The notes beneath the pieces were generated by a model, which saw nothing but the letters and a program-made list of their open reading frames with translations, did not search any database and was not told the origin of the DNA. A stretch of DNA of 64,000 nucleotides, taken from Occallatibacter savannae (lineage in GTDB: Bacteria > Acidobacteriota > Terriglobia > Terriglobales > Acidobacteriaceae). The position numbers and the translations under genes were made by a program. Shown here piece by piece: positions 52,037 to 60,726 of the stretch; position 1 is the first letter of the stretch; each line of letters begins with the position of its first letter. The stretch covers positions 620,001-684,000 of the forward strand of contig NZ_QFFY01000001.1 in assembly GCF_003131205.1 (NCBI RefSeq). Direction: 5' to 3'.

Positions 52037-52885
52037 TCAGCCCCGCCTTCTCGCGCCTCGTTCCCGGCTGAGATTCACCCGTAGTGAATGACGTCTCATT
52101 ACGTCCAGGCCTCCGCCGGTGCCCATATGGCGCTTGAATTCCATCCTCACCGCTTCCTCCGTTCCGAAGACCACGATCCTCGCGATCCAGTTCTCCAGTT
52201 CACGTACGTTCCCGGGCCACTTCCGACGTTCGAATTCCTCCAGGACTGCGGCGCTCAGTTGCGGGATAGGCCGCCCGAAATTGCGCGCGCAGTTTTCAAG
52301 GAGGTATCCGCAAAGCGCCGGCAGGTCGGCCTTCCTTTCACGCAATGGAAGCAGACGCACGCGATGCTTGAAGTCGCTTGCCCATGCGCTCATGTCCCGC
52401 CCCCCTGCCCTCTCCCGGACCCTCTCGCGATCCGCAACGACACTCGACGCACACACAATCCGTGCGTCGAACCTCCGCCCTGGTTCCCCGGGCTTGCCCG
52501 GCTTCAGCGCCGGGATCATCCTTTGCCGCAGCGCAAAATCCATCTCCGCAATCCCGTCCAGAAAAACCGTTCCTCGCGTCGCATCCGCCTGCGGATCGCC
52601 AGACCATCCCTTCATCAGCGCCTCCGGCTCCATCAGTCGCGCCGGGATAGCTCCACAGTTCACCCGCACAAACGGACCAACGGCCCGATCCGACCGAAGA
52701 TGAAGATAACGAGCGACCAGTTCCTTGCCGGTCCCGCTTTCGCCTTCAATCAGCACTGGCAGGTCATCCTGGAGCGCTGCCTCCAGCCTCTCGCGCGCTT
52801 CCTGCATCCCCGGAGTCGACCCGAAAATGAATTCGGCAATCGGTAGCTGGCTCGGCGTTGGATGCGGTGCGGTCTCTGCAAACAT
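52037..52885 (-). CDS. Degenerate sigma-54-activator-like AAA+ protein without GAFTGA loop or DNA-binding domain
   Basis: A 282-residue protein that is plainly related to NtrC-type activators: Walker A GESGTGKE (48-55), VRVNCGAIPARLMEPEAL, and a near-intact sensor-II region WPGNVRELENW (223-233). The loop that should read GAFTGA is missing: the sequence runs ALMKGWSGDPQADATRGTVF instead. Walker B reads FLDGIAE in place of FLDEIGE, so the catalytic Glu is Gly. There is no receiver and no Fis-type helix-turn-helix; the tail is Arg-rich. It cannot remodel sigma-54 polymerase in the known way. It may modulate its neighbour, bind nucleotide as a sensor, or have a different partner. It lies directly upstream of the operon. 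Confidence 0.88.
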   Translation of the reverse strand: MFAETAPHPTPSQLPIAEFIFGSTPGMQEARERLEAALQDDLPVLIEGESGTGKELVARYLHLRSDRAVGPFVRVNCGAIPARLMEPEALMKGWSGDPQADATRGTVFLDGIAEMDFALRQRMIPALKPGKPGEPGRRFDARIVCASSVVADRERVRERAGGRDMSAWASDFKHRVRLLPLRERKADLPALCGYLLENCARNFGRPIPQLSAAVLEEFERRKWPGNVRELENWIARIVVFGTEEAVRMEFKRHMGTGGGLDVMRRHSLRVNLSRERGARRRG

Positions 52886-53200
52886 CGGTTTCCGTTTGTT
52901 GCCTGCTTCCGTTCATGCAAGCCGGCAGCCAAACCGTTGCGAAGTCCATGTCCGCGAATCCCCGGTCAGAACTGGCCTGAAAACCCAGATTCTCAACGCC
53001 GAACCGCAAAAGTATGCAAAACTTTGCACACTTTTACTCAATTGGTATGCAAATACCTGCGCTTGTTGAACGATCAAAATCTTGCTGCATGAAGGCCCGC
53101 TGTTCCCTGAGCACGCCATTCTGACCGTCATCGAAGCGCAAACATTGGCCCACGTGCCCTCATCCAGGCATGCAGGACTTCGCTCTTCTGTGTGAATGTT
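52886..53200. other. 315-base gap with repeated TATGCAAA motifs
   Basis: No gene is supported. On the plus strand TATGCAAA occurs at 53013-53020 and 53046-53053, 33 bases apart. The first lies within TGCAAA-AC-TTTGCA (53015-53028), the second within GGTAT-GCAA-ATACC (53044-53057). The nine-base TATGCAAAT also occurs at 51869-51877 in the control region of the operon. These look like operators for a DNA-binding protein shared by both promoters. No -24/-12 pair was found. Confidence 0.5.
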
Positions 53201-54676
53201 CTAGGGTCGCGCGGCGGGACGCGCCATTGCCGCCGCTCTGGGATTCAACTGGTGCTGTTGAATCTTGTAGAGCAGCCCGCGGTAGCTGATATTCAACGAT
53301 CGAGCTGCATGCCGCCGATTCCAGCCGTTCGCGTCGAGTGCGTCCTTGATCATCTGGGCCTCGGTGCGGTCCTTCAGCTCCCGCACCACCGATCGCATTC
53401 CGTTCTTCTCCATAACTATGGATGGAGTGAGGACTTCCTGCTCCTCGCACTCGATCCCCTGCCCGGCCGCAATCTTGCTTTCCAGTTCCTCGATTGCCTG
53501 TCCCATGTCGCGCATCGTCATCGTACGAGTCACGAAGTTCCGCAACTCGCGGATATTTCCGCGCCACGAATACAGCAGGACTGCATCCATCAGCCTCGAC
53601 GAGAATTGAACGTCGCTCCCCGCCTTCAGCTCCTCCGGCGATCTGCGAATGATCTCCTCAATCAGGTAGGGAATCTCCTCGCGCCGCTCCCGCAGTGGCG
53701 GAACGTTGATCGTGAACACGTTCAGCCTGTAGTAGAGGTCCTCGCGGAAGGTCCTGCCCAACAGCGCGCTTTCGATCGGCACATTGGTGGCAGCCAGAAC
53801 CCGCACGTCTACCCTGTTGCTCTCACGCGCGCCCAGCCTGCTCATCTGCCCGTCCTGCAGCACGTGCAGCAGCTTCGCCTGCATCTGCGCGCTCATCTCG
53901 CCGATTTCATCCAGCAGCAGCGTGCCCCGATGCGCCAGTTCGAATTTCCCGGGCTTGTCTTTGATCGCACCGGTAAATGCGCCCTGTTGATACCCGAACA
54001 ACTCGCTCTCCAGCAAATCCGCCGGCAGCGCCGCGCAATTAACATTGACAAAACGGTGATGCGATCGCCTCGAGTGCTTGTGGATCAGGTGCGCAATCAC
54101 TTCCTTGCCCGTGCCGCTCTCGCCCAGAATCAGCACCGGTGCATCCACGTCCGCCAGCAGTTGGACCTGCCGGAAGATCTTCAGCATCGACGCAGATGCC
54201 GCCAGAAAATACCTTCCGTCCCCCAACTCCTCCACAATCGCCGTACCCGGCAGCGACTGGACCTCTCCGCTCTCTTCATTGGGCGAACTTTGTGGCCCCG
54301 CGACTCCCTTTTCCCCAGCCAGCACAACGGAGAGAACGGCCTCGACTTCCTCGCGAACGAGCGGACAGTCAAGAAAGTACCCCACTCCGAGCTGCGCGGA
54401 CGCCTCCCGCAACCTCTGCTCTTCAGTCCCGGAGATCACGCACGTTGCGCAAGCGGACGCAGCTCGAAACAGCTCCCGCAACTCATAGGAACTTCCCGAA
54501 CTCGGAGCCTCAAATACGAGGAGGTCGGGCTCGACACCGTTGTTCAGAAGAATCCGTGCCTGCTCAGAACTCGATGTCTGCACCAGCTTGTGGCCGGCGC
54601 TCTCAATTGCGCTGCTGAGGATGGAACGCGTGTCGGCAGACCGCAAAACACCTAAAACTAGAAGCGTTGATCTCAC
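53201..54676 (-). CDS. Sigma-54-dependent activator with pseudo-receiver domain (NtrC family)
   Basis: From GTG at 54676 the protein has 491 residues; TTG at 54703 would add nine. Residues 1 to about 120 are receiver-like, but the strand that should end in the phospho-acceptor Asp reads PDLLVFEAP, with Glu (about residue 56) in its place. The AAA+ domain is intact: GESGTGKE (185-192), GAFTGA (232-237), LLLDEIGE (253-260) and WRGNIRELRNF. The C-terminus has a Fis-type helix-turn-helix (AQMIKDALDANGWNRRHAAR, then SLNISYRGLLYKIQQ). It resembles PrsR-type regulators of exopolysaccharide loci. Glu at that site may lock the receiver in an active-like state. It probably activates the operon downstream. 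Confidence 0.9.
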   Translation of the reverse strand: MRSTLLVLGVLRSADTRSILSSAIESAGHKLVQTSSSEQARILLNNGVEPDLLVFEAPSSGSSYELRELFRAASACATCVISGTEEQRLREASAQLGVGYFLDCPLVREEVEAVLSVVLAGEKGVAGPQSSPNEESGEVQSLPGTAIVEELGDGRYFLAASASMLKIFRQVQLLADVDAPVLILGESGTGKEVIAHLIHKHSRRSHHRFVNVNCAALPADLLESELFGYQQGAFTGAIKDKPGKFELAHRGTLLLDEIGEMSAQMQAKLLHVLQDGQMSRLGARESNRVDVRVLAATNVPIESALLGRTFREDLYYRLNVFTINVPPLRERREEIPYLIEEIIRRSPEELKAGSDVQFSSRLMDAVLLYSWRGNIRELRNFVTRTMTMRDMGQAIEELESKIAAGQGIECEEQEVLTPSIVMEKNGMRSVVRELKDRTEAQMIKDALDANGWNRRHAARSLNISYRGLLYKIQQHQLNPRAAAMARPAARP

Positions 54677-55112
54677 AAGGCACCCGGGGGAGATTTCCTG
54701 CAAGCAATCGGGGCTTCATGTCATCTTGCGCAATCGCAAACACTCGTGACACGAGCATCGGTTGGAAGTGTCCGCGGAAGATTCAGTAGAGGGAGAGACC
54801 TCGGATCAACTGAACCAACGAGGAGACGGGCCTGCCGAAACCTCAAAGCCTACATAGTCCAGACACTCAACCCATCCGGACCACAAACGAGCAACACGGA
54901 CTATCGAAGAATTGATCCTTTTGCTCCAGCGTCGCGCGTTCCACAAGCTGCTGGAGTCCCTAACTTAGGTGAGGCGCTCGTCCTAGTCAACAAAACTTTG
55001 GTAACGCTATAACGTCTAAGTTTATGAAATATCGGACGTTGTCAACCATTTAACGTACAGAATTCGCCACAAATTCACGCGGCCTTGTCACAAAGGCGCA
55101 TCCTGTGAGCAA
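54677..55112. other. 436-base gap with inverted repeats upstream of the regulator gene
   Basis: No gene is supported. Visible elements are CTCGTG-A-CACGAG (54743-54755), a perfect palindrome about 67 bases before the regulator start that could be its operator; AACGTC/GACGTT (55011-55040); and GCCTT/AAGGC (55082-55097) just after the mutarotase stop, a possible weak terminator without a clear U-run. Confidence 0.45.
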
Positions 55113-56027
55113 CTATACCGAGGTGCAGCTCAGCACACTTCTCATCCTGTGCTCCCCGCCTCTGGGCAAAACCACGGCCTGCCCGAGCACATTTCCACCT
55201 TCCACGCAGAGCATTCCCCGCCACTCGTCGGCGCCAAAGTCCGCCAGTTTTGCCGCCCCGTCACTCCACGGATTCCACACGATCGTCGACACTGATCCAC
55301 TCTTCTCCGTCACCAGTCTCCGTCCAGCGCTCGAATCCACGATCGCCACCGTGCCCGTTGCATCCAGGTACGCGTTGTCCGTGAACTTCGACAGCACCAG
55401 ATCGCCCCGCTGCACCTTCTCCTTGTTATTGTCGCGATTATCCAGGTAGTGCACTCCGTCCAGCCCGACCACGCGGCACTTCTCCACGTCTCCGACTTTG
55501 AAATACGTATGCAGGGCCTCCTGGAAGCGCAACTCCTCGCTCGCTCGGTTCTCCATCTTCAATTCGAGCTCGAGCCGCTTCCCCACCTTGATGGAGTATT
55601 CCAGCCGGAACTCATGCGGCCACCAGCGCCGGCTCTCCGCGTCGCTCTCCGTGGACAGCAGCAGGCTGACTGAGTCATCCGCCTGATGGCTCGTTGACTC
55701 AACCTTCCACTCCTTCGTACGCACAAATCCATGCATCGGCGCGTTCGCATCATCCGGCTTTGCACGGAACCACGGAAAACACACCGGAATCCCCCCACGA
55801 ATCGCCTTGCCCCTCTCCCAGTGCGACTTCGCGCTGACGAAGATCACCTCGTCAAACCCCGCAGGCTTCCACGAGGTCACCTGGGCGCCGTACACATAAA
55901 CCTCAGCCTTGCCCAGCTTGGTTTCGATGGAAATCTTTGGCAGACCGCCATTGCCGGCCTCAACCCGCGCTGCTCCGTAAACACCGTGCTCGTCATTCAT
56001 TTCGGCAAGTCTCGCGTCCACATACAT
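55113..56027 (-). CDS. D-hexose-6-phosphate mutarotase (aldose 1-epimerase family)
   Basis: A protein of about 304 residues. AEVYVYGAQVTSWKPAGFDEVIFVS, GGIPVCFPWFRAK and HGFVRTKEW are the landmarks of YeaD-like hexose-6-phosphate mutarotases; EALHTYFKVGD holds the later conserved His, and the C-terminal VWNPWSDGAAKLADFG the substrate loop. They interconvert alpha and beta anomers of glucose-6-phosphate. The start is ATG at 56027 (56000 is also possible). The gene lies apart from the glycan locus but feeds the same hexose-phosphate pool. Confidence 0.9.
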   Translation of the reverse strand: MYVDARLAEMNDEHGVYGAARVEAGNGGLPKISIETKLGKAEVYVYGAQVTSWKPAGFDEVIFVSAKSHWERGKAIRGGIPVCFPWFRAKPDDANAPMHGFVRTKEWKVESTSHQADDSVSLLLSTESDAESRRWWPHEFRLEYSIKVGKRLELELKMENRASEELRFQEALHTYFKVGDVEKCRVVGLDGVHYLDNRDNNKEKVQRGDLVLSKFTDNAYLDATGTVAIVDSSAGRRLVTEKSGSVSTIVWNPWSDGAAKLADFGADEWRGMLCVEGGNVLGQAVVLPRGGEHRMRSVLSCTSV

Positions 56028-56124
56028 CCGGATTCTAGTCAATCACTCCCGACGGCCTCGTGCAACAACCAGTACGATGCTGCGCATCCACACCTGTATG
56101 ACCTCGCATGGCGCCACCACACCT

Positions 56125-57210
56125 ATGAACCTCGCTGTCAATCCCCCTCTCCTCCCAATGCTCGCCAAGCGAGTCGACTCCATCCCCTCCGAAGGCAACT
56201 GGATCTACGAGCCCAAGTGGGATGGCTTCCGTGTTCTCGTCTTCCGCGACGGCGACGAAGTTCTCCTCCAGAGCCGCGATGAAAAATCGCTCAACCGCTA
56301 CTTCCCCGAAATGCTTGCCCCCCTGCGCGAGCAGCTTCCCGACCAGTGCGTCCTCGACGGCGAACTCGTCATCGCCAACGCAGGCCATCTCGACTTCGAC
56401 GCCCTTCAGCTGCGCATCCACCCCGCCGCATCCCGCGTCAAACTCCTCGCCCAGCAGACGCCCGCCTCCTGCGTCTTCTTCGATCTCCTCTGCAATGGCA
56501 AGCACGACCTGCGCACCTCACCCTTCAGCAAACGACGCGCCGAGCTCGAATCGCTACTGAAGTTTGCGAAAGCCCCCATCCACATCACACCGGCAACCAA
56601 AGATCGAAGCGTCGCTACCGATTGGTTCAAGCGTTTCGAAGGCGCCGGTCTCGACGGAGTCGTCGCAAAACCGATCGATCTCCCCTACCAACCCGACAAG
56701 CGCGTCATGCTCAAAATCAAGCACGAACGCGACTGCGATTGCGTAGTCGCCGGTTTCCGCTGGTACAAAGAAGCCGCCGGCAAGGAGATCGGCTCTCTCC
56801 TCCTCGGTCTCTACAACGACGGGGAAGTTCTCCAGCACGTCGGCGTCTGCGCCAGCTTCACCGCGCCCATGCGCCGCGAACTGCTCCAGTTCCTCGCGCC
56901 CTATCGGGAAGACGCCCTGCGCAATCATCCCTGGAAAGACTGGGAGAGCCCCGAAGATTCCTCATCCTTCGGCGACCACCGCATGCCCGGCGGCAAGAGC
57001 CGATGGAGTCGCGGCAAAGATCTAGAGTGGGAACCGATTCGCCCCGAACTCGTCATCGAAGTCGCCTACGAACACATGCAGAGCGGCCGCTTCCGTCACA
57101 TGGCCCACTTCCGCCGCTGGCGCACCGACCGCAAACCCAAATCCTGCACCTTTGCCCAGCTGGAAGTCGTCGCCCCCGAAGAACTGAAATCCATCTTTAA
57201 ACACGGCTGA
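56125..57210 (+). CDS. ATP-dependent DNA ligase (LigC-like)
   Basis: A ligase of about 361 residues from ATG at 56125; upstream ATGs at 56077 and 56098 lack a ribosome site. YEPKWDGFRVLVF contains the adenylated lysine motif KxDG (Lys31), VLDGELVIAN is motif III, and VAKPIDLPYQPDKRVMLKIK is motif IV/V. The OB-fold C-terminus follows (GSLLLGLYNDGEVLQHVGVC). No polymerase or nuclease domain is attached, so it is a stand-alone repair ligase related to LigC/LigD. It is divergent from the mutarotase gene. Confidence 0.92.
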   Translation: MNLAVNPPLLPMLAKRVDSIPSEGNWIYEPKWDGFRVLVFRDGDEVLLQSRDEKSLNRYFPEMLAPLREQLPDQCVLDGELVIANAGHLDFDALQLRIHPAASRVKLLAQQTPASCVFFDLLCNGKHDLRTSPFSKRRAELESLLKFAKAPIHITPATKDRSVATDWFKRFEGAGLDGVVAKPIDLPYQPDKRVMLKIKHERDCDCVVAGFRWYKEAAGKEIGSLLLGLYNDGEVLQHVGVCASFTAPMRRELLQFLAPYREDALRNHPWKDWESPEDSSSFGDHRMPGGKSRWSRGKDLEWEPIRPELVIEVAYEHMQSGRFRHMAHFRRWRTDRKPKSCTFAQLEVVAPEELKSIFKHG

Positions 57211-57250
57211 TAGCACAGTGATTCGATCAAGTAGCTTCGGTTCGGCAGAC

Positions 57251-57581
57251 TTAATCTAGCTCTTTTGAAGTAACCGGGCTCACTTTGAGCACGACATCGT
57301 GTCTCTTTGTTGCTTTGCCCTTTATCCGGATCTTCTCGCAGTGAGGAGAAAAGGCAGTTGCTGTCGCGATGACGTCGTAGAAACCAGGTGGCAGTTCAAG
57401 TGAATACTCGCCCTTCTTATCCGTGGTCGCGAATCTGTCTTCTGCCGTTCCGATATTGTCGTTCGTGGGCATTGGGTATCGTTGCACCCACCGTGTCGCG
57501 TACCGTACCGGAAAGAGTCGCAGCTAGAGCGGGGGCTGCCGCCCAAACAAACGCGCCAACAAAGACCAGAACCGTTTTCAT
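57251..57581 (-). pseudogene. Frameshifted small secreted protein with CarboxypepD_reg-like domain
   Basis: The ATG at 57581 opens a signal peptide (MKTVLVFVGAFVWAAAPALA) followed by ATLSGTVRDTVGATIPNA, the usual beginning of a carboxypeptidase-regulatory-like domain. The frame then breaks after about 45 residues. A second frame (57251-57487) continues TNDNIGTAEDRFATTDKKGE, YSLELPPGFYDVIATATAFS and so on to VSPVTSKELD, exactly the rest of the same domain. A deletion of a few codons plus a frame change near 57450-57470 explains both. Either the gene is decayed or the sequence has an error. Confidence 0.75.
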
Positions 57582-57671
57582 GACTGCGGAATTCGTTTCG
57601 CTCATCGCGTCGATAGACAACCGCGCTGATACTCTTAGCCGGTCTCAGTCGATCGTCAGATTCCGAGCGAG

Positions 57672-58160
57672 CTAGAGCGGATTAGCCCCGGCCCGCGAAG
57701 CTTCTTGCATTCCAGCCCGCGCCCGCATCTTCTCCTGCATCTTCTTCGCCGCCAGGCGCTGCACAGCGCGATCTCTTCCGATCGCAACCATCATCTCCGG
57801 ATCCATATCGATCACTCGCCCCACAGGCGCCAATCCCTTGATCTCTTCCGCGCTCGGAACGAAATGATCCAGTTGTACTCCTGCAACTGAAACCGCAAAC
57901 AGAAATTCCTCCCGCTTGCGCCCATTCTCAAAACAGAAAGCGAGCACAATCGATTGTTCATCCCTGCTGGCGCTTGATACCGTGCCGTGAAGAAATCCAT
58001 GCTTGAGCAGCGGTTCAAGCACAACGCGTTCTGGCTGCAGAGAAAGACGGTAGGCGGCCCACTCAAACCTCTGCAGAGCAAGACTGGCGATCAGTTCACC
58101 CAAATCCCGTTTGCCGACGCTACCGGCCCGGGTCGTGGATCGATGGGAGGAGGTGTGCAT
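57672..58160 (-). CDS. Conserved-looking hypothetical protein
   Basis: A protein of 162 residues from ATG at 58160. A Ser/Thr/Arg-rich start is followed by LGELIASLALQRFEWAAYRL and a central FCFENGRKREEFLFAVSVAG. The C-terminus is helical and basic (AVQRLAAKKMQEKMRARAGM). No signal peptide, membrane segment or known motif is seen. TATAAT lies about eight bases before the ATG on the minus strand, hinting at a leaderless transcript. Function unknown. Confidence 0.55.
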   Translation of the reverse strand: MHTSSHRSTTRAGSVGKRDLGELIASLALQRFEWAAYRLSLQPERVVLEPLLKHGFLHGTVSSASRDEQSIVLAFCFENGRKREEFLFAVSVAGVQLDHFVPSAEEIKGLAPVGRVIDMDPEMMVAIGRDRAVQRLAAKKMQEKMRARAGMQEASRAGANPL

Positions 58161-58211
58161 GCGCGGATTATAGTGGCCGAGCGTTAACCTACGCACTCGA
58201 AAATCATGCGG

Positions 58212-58254
58212 GTGCCCCCGAGCCTATCGAAGGTTCCCTCCCACCCGGGGGACA
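58212..58254. repeat. GC-rich imperfect palindrome, possible second copy of the ileS-type repeat
   Basis: GTGCCCCCG at 58212-58220 faces CCGGGGGACA at 58245-58254, an inverted pair broken by one extra base. The GGGTGCCCC-like left arm recalls the element inside ileS at 62946-62991. It lies between the beta-glucosidase stop and the hypothetical gene. Relation to the ileS element is a suggestion, based on a short match. Confidence 0.35.
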
Positions 58255-58319
58255 TGGGAACAACGAACCTCAATCTGCGAAGGATCGGTTATCGAACAAT
58301 CGGGTTCCGAACATCGCCA

Positions 58320-60530
58320 TCACGGCCTGAACTCCTTCGCATCGATCACATCCACCGTCGTCTGCACCGGCAGCTTGTCACTCGAACCACCCGCCAGAAT
58401 CCGCACCTTCTCCTTCTCCACCCTCCAGGCATGCGCCGCCGTATCCCAGTACGCCAGATCGCGTGCATTCAACTGCAGGGCAACATCTTTCTCCGCGCCG
58501 GACTCAATGCGAACCCGCCTGAATCCCTTCAATTCAAGCTGCGGCCGCGTCACAGCCGATCCCAGATGCTGCACATACATCTGCACCACCTCATCGCTCG
58601 GCCTCTTGCCCGTGTTCTTCACCTTGATGTGCACCTTCACGCTGCCGTCCGGCTCCATGCGCGCCGCGCTCGCACCCACGCTCCTGTATTCGAAGGTCGT
58701 GTAACTCAACCCATACCCGAACGCATACAGCGGCTTCTCCTTGCTGTAAAGGTACGTCTCGCCATCCAGCAGGTTGTAGTCCAGAATCGGCTTCAGCTGC
58801 GCGTCGCCTGTCGGCCACGTTTGCGTCAGCCGTCCGGCCGGCGAATAATCGCCAAACAGCACATCCGCGAGTCCGTGCCCTTCCTCCTGGCTGTTGTGCA
58901 CCATGTGCACAATTGCCGGAACATTCCCCTGGCTCCACACAATCGAATACGGAAAGCTCGATCGCAGCACCTCAACCGTCTTCGGATTCGCCGCGAAGAT
59001 CTTCTTAACTAGCTCTTCTTGCTCCAGCACAATCGTCTTGCGATCAACGTCCTCTTTCCCGTTTGATGGCGTCGCGCACTGATCCCAGCCGGCATTGCAC
59101 ACTGGGTGATTCCCCACCACCACAATCGCCACATCCGCCCTCTTCGCCAGCGCCGCGGCCTCGTTCTCGTCCGACCCATCCGCGAACAGCACGAGTACAT
59201 TGCTGCTCGCCTTCTCGCGCACGCCATCGAGAATGCTCACGGCATACGGAAACGTCCCGCTATACCAGTCCTGCAGCACCGTATCGATCCACGGCCCGAT
59301 CAGCGCAATTGTTTTCAGATTCTTCCTGTCCAGCGGCAGCGTATTGTTCTCGTTCTTCAGCAGCACGATGGACTCGTCCGTCGTTTGCCGCACCAGGCTC
59401 ATGCTCGACTCGCGCTCCCACGGGGGCACCTCACCTCCTGTTTCGCGCCCCACCTTGCCGTACGGATCAGCACCCGCCGGATCAAACTCACCTAACCGCA
59501 GATACACCCTCAGCAGATTCCTCAGCGATGCATCCATGTCCGCTTCCGTCAGCAGTCCATCCTTCAGCGCCTTTGTCAGATCGGGAATATAAGTATCCAG
59601 AAAATGATTGATTCCCGCCTTCACCGCCGCGGCCGATCCATGCTCCTTGTCCGGAAACGCCTTGTGCGCAGTCGTAAGCAGCGTCAGCGCACCGCCATCT
59701 GTGCAGATCAGGCCATCATTACCCCACTCCTTGACCATCACGTTCTTCAGCACCGGATTCACCGTCATCGGCGTGCCGTTCCACGCGTTGTACGACGCCA
59801 TCACCGCGCGCGATCCGCCCTGTTCGAACCCCATGCGAAACGGAACCGAGTAGTACTCGCGGAACAGCCTCTCATCGAAATCAGACGAAGTGTGCGTACG
59901 CCCGTTCTCGTTTTCGTTCGCCATGAAATGCTTCATCAACGACGCCGCCTGCCAGTGCTTCGGATCGGGCCCCTGCAATCCCTGCGCGAACGCTACCGTG
60001 AGCGTGCCCACCAGATATGGGTCTTCTCCGTACGACTCTTCTGTCCTGCCCCAACGCGGGTCACGGCTCAAATCCGCATTTGGTGCGCGCACAACGACGC
60101 CTCCCCGATCCCACACCGGGTTCTGGTAGAAGTAGCGCGCCTCTTCGCCCTCAAGCGCCGCAACCTTCTTCAGCAACTCCGGATCCCACGTCGCGCCAAG
60201 CCCCTTCTCCTGCGGAAAGGTCGTCGTTCCTGCCGGCTGACGTCCCCGTGCCGCCCAGTTCGCGGGGCCTCCCAAAGCGAGCCCGTGCAGCCCCTCCACC
60301 TGCCCCGAGAACACGATCCCCAGCCGCGGAATCTTCGGATGATCCGACATCAGCAGTACCTTCTCATCGAGGGTCACCCGCTTCAGCAGATCGTCAATGC
60401 GCGCGTCATCTGAAAGCGACGTGTCGCGGAATGGATAGTCAGCCTGCGCCACCGCGCGCCCCGCAAAGCCAGCCGCCGCTAACCCAATACCGACAACTCC
60501 GAACACACACCCGCGCAGCACAGAACGCAT
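58320..60530 (-). CDS. Secreted glycoside hydrolase family 3 beta-glucosidase-like enzyme
   Basis: From ATG at 60530, with GGAGG six bases upstream, the protein has 736 residues. A signal peptide (VLRGCVFGVVGIGLAAAGFA then GRAVAQA) is followed by a GH3 N-terminal barrel: NADLSRDPRWGRTEESYGED and KHFMANENENGRTHTSS are family motifs, and GLICTDGGAL carries the nucleophile Asp. The C-terminal sandwich domain and a fibronectin-III-like tail (VHIKVKNTGKRPSDEVVQMY) complete the usual three-domain layout. It should release glucose or xylose residues from the ends of plant or microbial glycans outside the cytoplasm. Confidence 0.95.
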   Translation of the reverse strand: MRSVLRGCVFGVVGIGLAAAGFAGRAVAQADYPFRDTSLSDDARIDDLLKRVTLDEKVLLMSDHPKIPRLGIVFSGQVEGLHGLALGGPANWAARGRQPAGTTTFPQEKGLGATWDPELLKKVAALEGEEARYFYQNPVWDRGGVVVRAPNADLSRDPRWGRTEESYGEDPYLVGTLTVAFAQGLQGPDPKHWQAASLMKHFMANENENGRTHTSSDFDERLFREYYSVPFRMGFEQGGSRAVMASYNAWNGTPMTVNPVLKNVMVKEWGNDGLICTDGGALTLLTTAHKAFPDKEHGSAAAVKAGINHFLDTYIPDLTKALKDGLLTEADMDASLRNLLRVYLRLGEFDPAGADPYGKVGRETGGEVPPWERESSMSLVRQTTDESIVLLKNENNTLPLDRKNLKTIALIGPWIDTVLQDWYSGTFPYAVSILDGVREKASSNVLVLFADGSDENEAAALAKRADVAIVVVGNHPVCNAGWDQCATPSNGKEDVDRKTIVLEQEELVKKIFAANPKTVEVLRSSFPYSIVWSQGNVPAIVHMVHNSQEEGHGLADVLFGDYSPAGRLTQTWPTGDAQLKPILDYNLLDGETYLYSKEKPLYAFGYGLSYTTFEYRSVGASAARMEPDGSVKVHIKVKNTGKRPSDEVVQMYVQHLGSAVTRPQLELKGFRRVRIESGAEKDVALQLNARDLAYWDTAAHAWRVEKEKVRILAGGSSDKLPVQTTVDVIDAKEFRP

Positions 60531-60660
60531 CGCAATCCTCCGCATCCGAACACGGAAGATTACCACGGCCTCCATGACTCAACTTGTGAACTAAATCGAT
60601 TGACAACTGACCCCAACAAGTCCACAGAGTCTTAGCTACTCACTACTCCCTACGCACCCC

Positions 60661-60695
60661 AAACAAAAAGAGCAAAGCGCCATCGCGCTCCGCTC
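60661..60695 (-). terminator. Rho-independent terminator of the TonB-family gene
   Basis: On the minus strand GAGCGGAGCGC, loop GATG, GCGCTTTGCTC form an eleven-pair stem with two G-U pairs (60670-60695), followed by TTTTTG. It lies about 30 bases after the stop of the TonB-family gene. Confidence 0.8.
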
Positions 60696-60726
60696 CCGAT
60701 CTTTACGTCCCTTAGTCCCTAGCTCC

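Noticed and set aside
58160..58200. Full sigma-70 promoter for the hypothetical gene
   Set aside because: TATAAT is present but no -35 hexamer lies at the proper distance.
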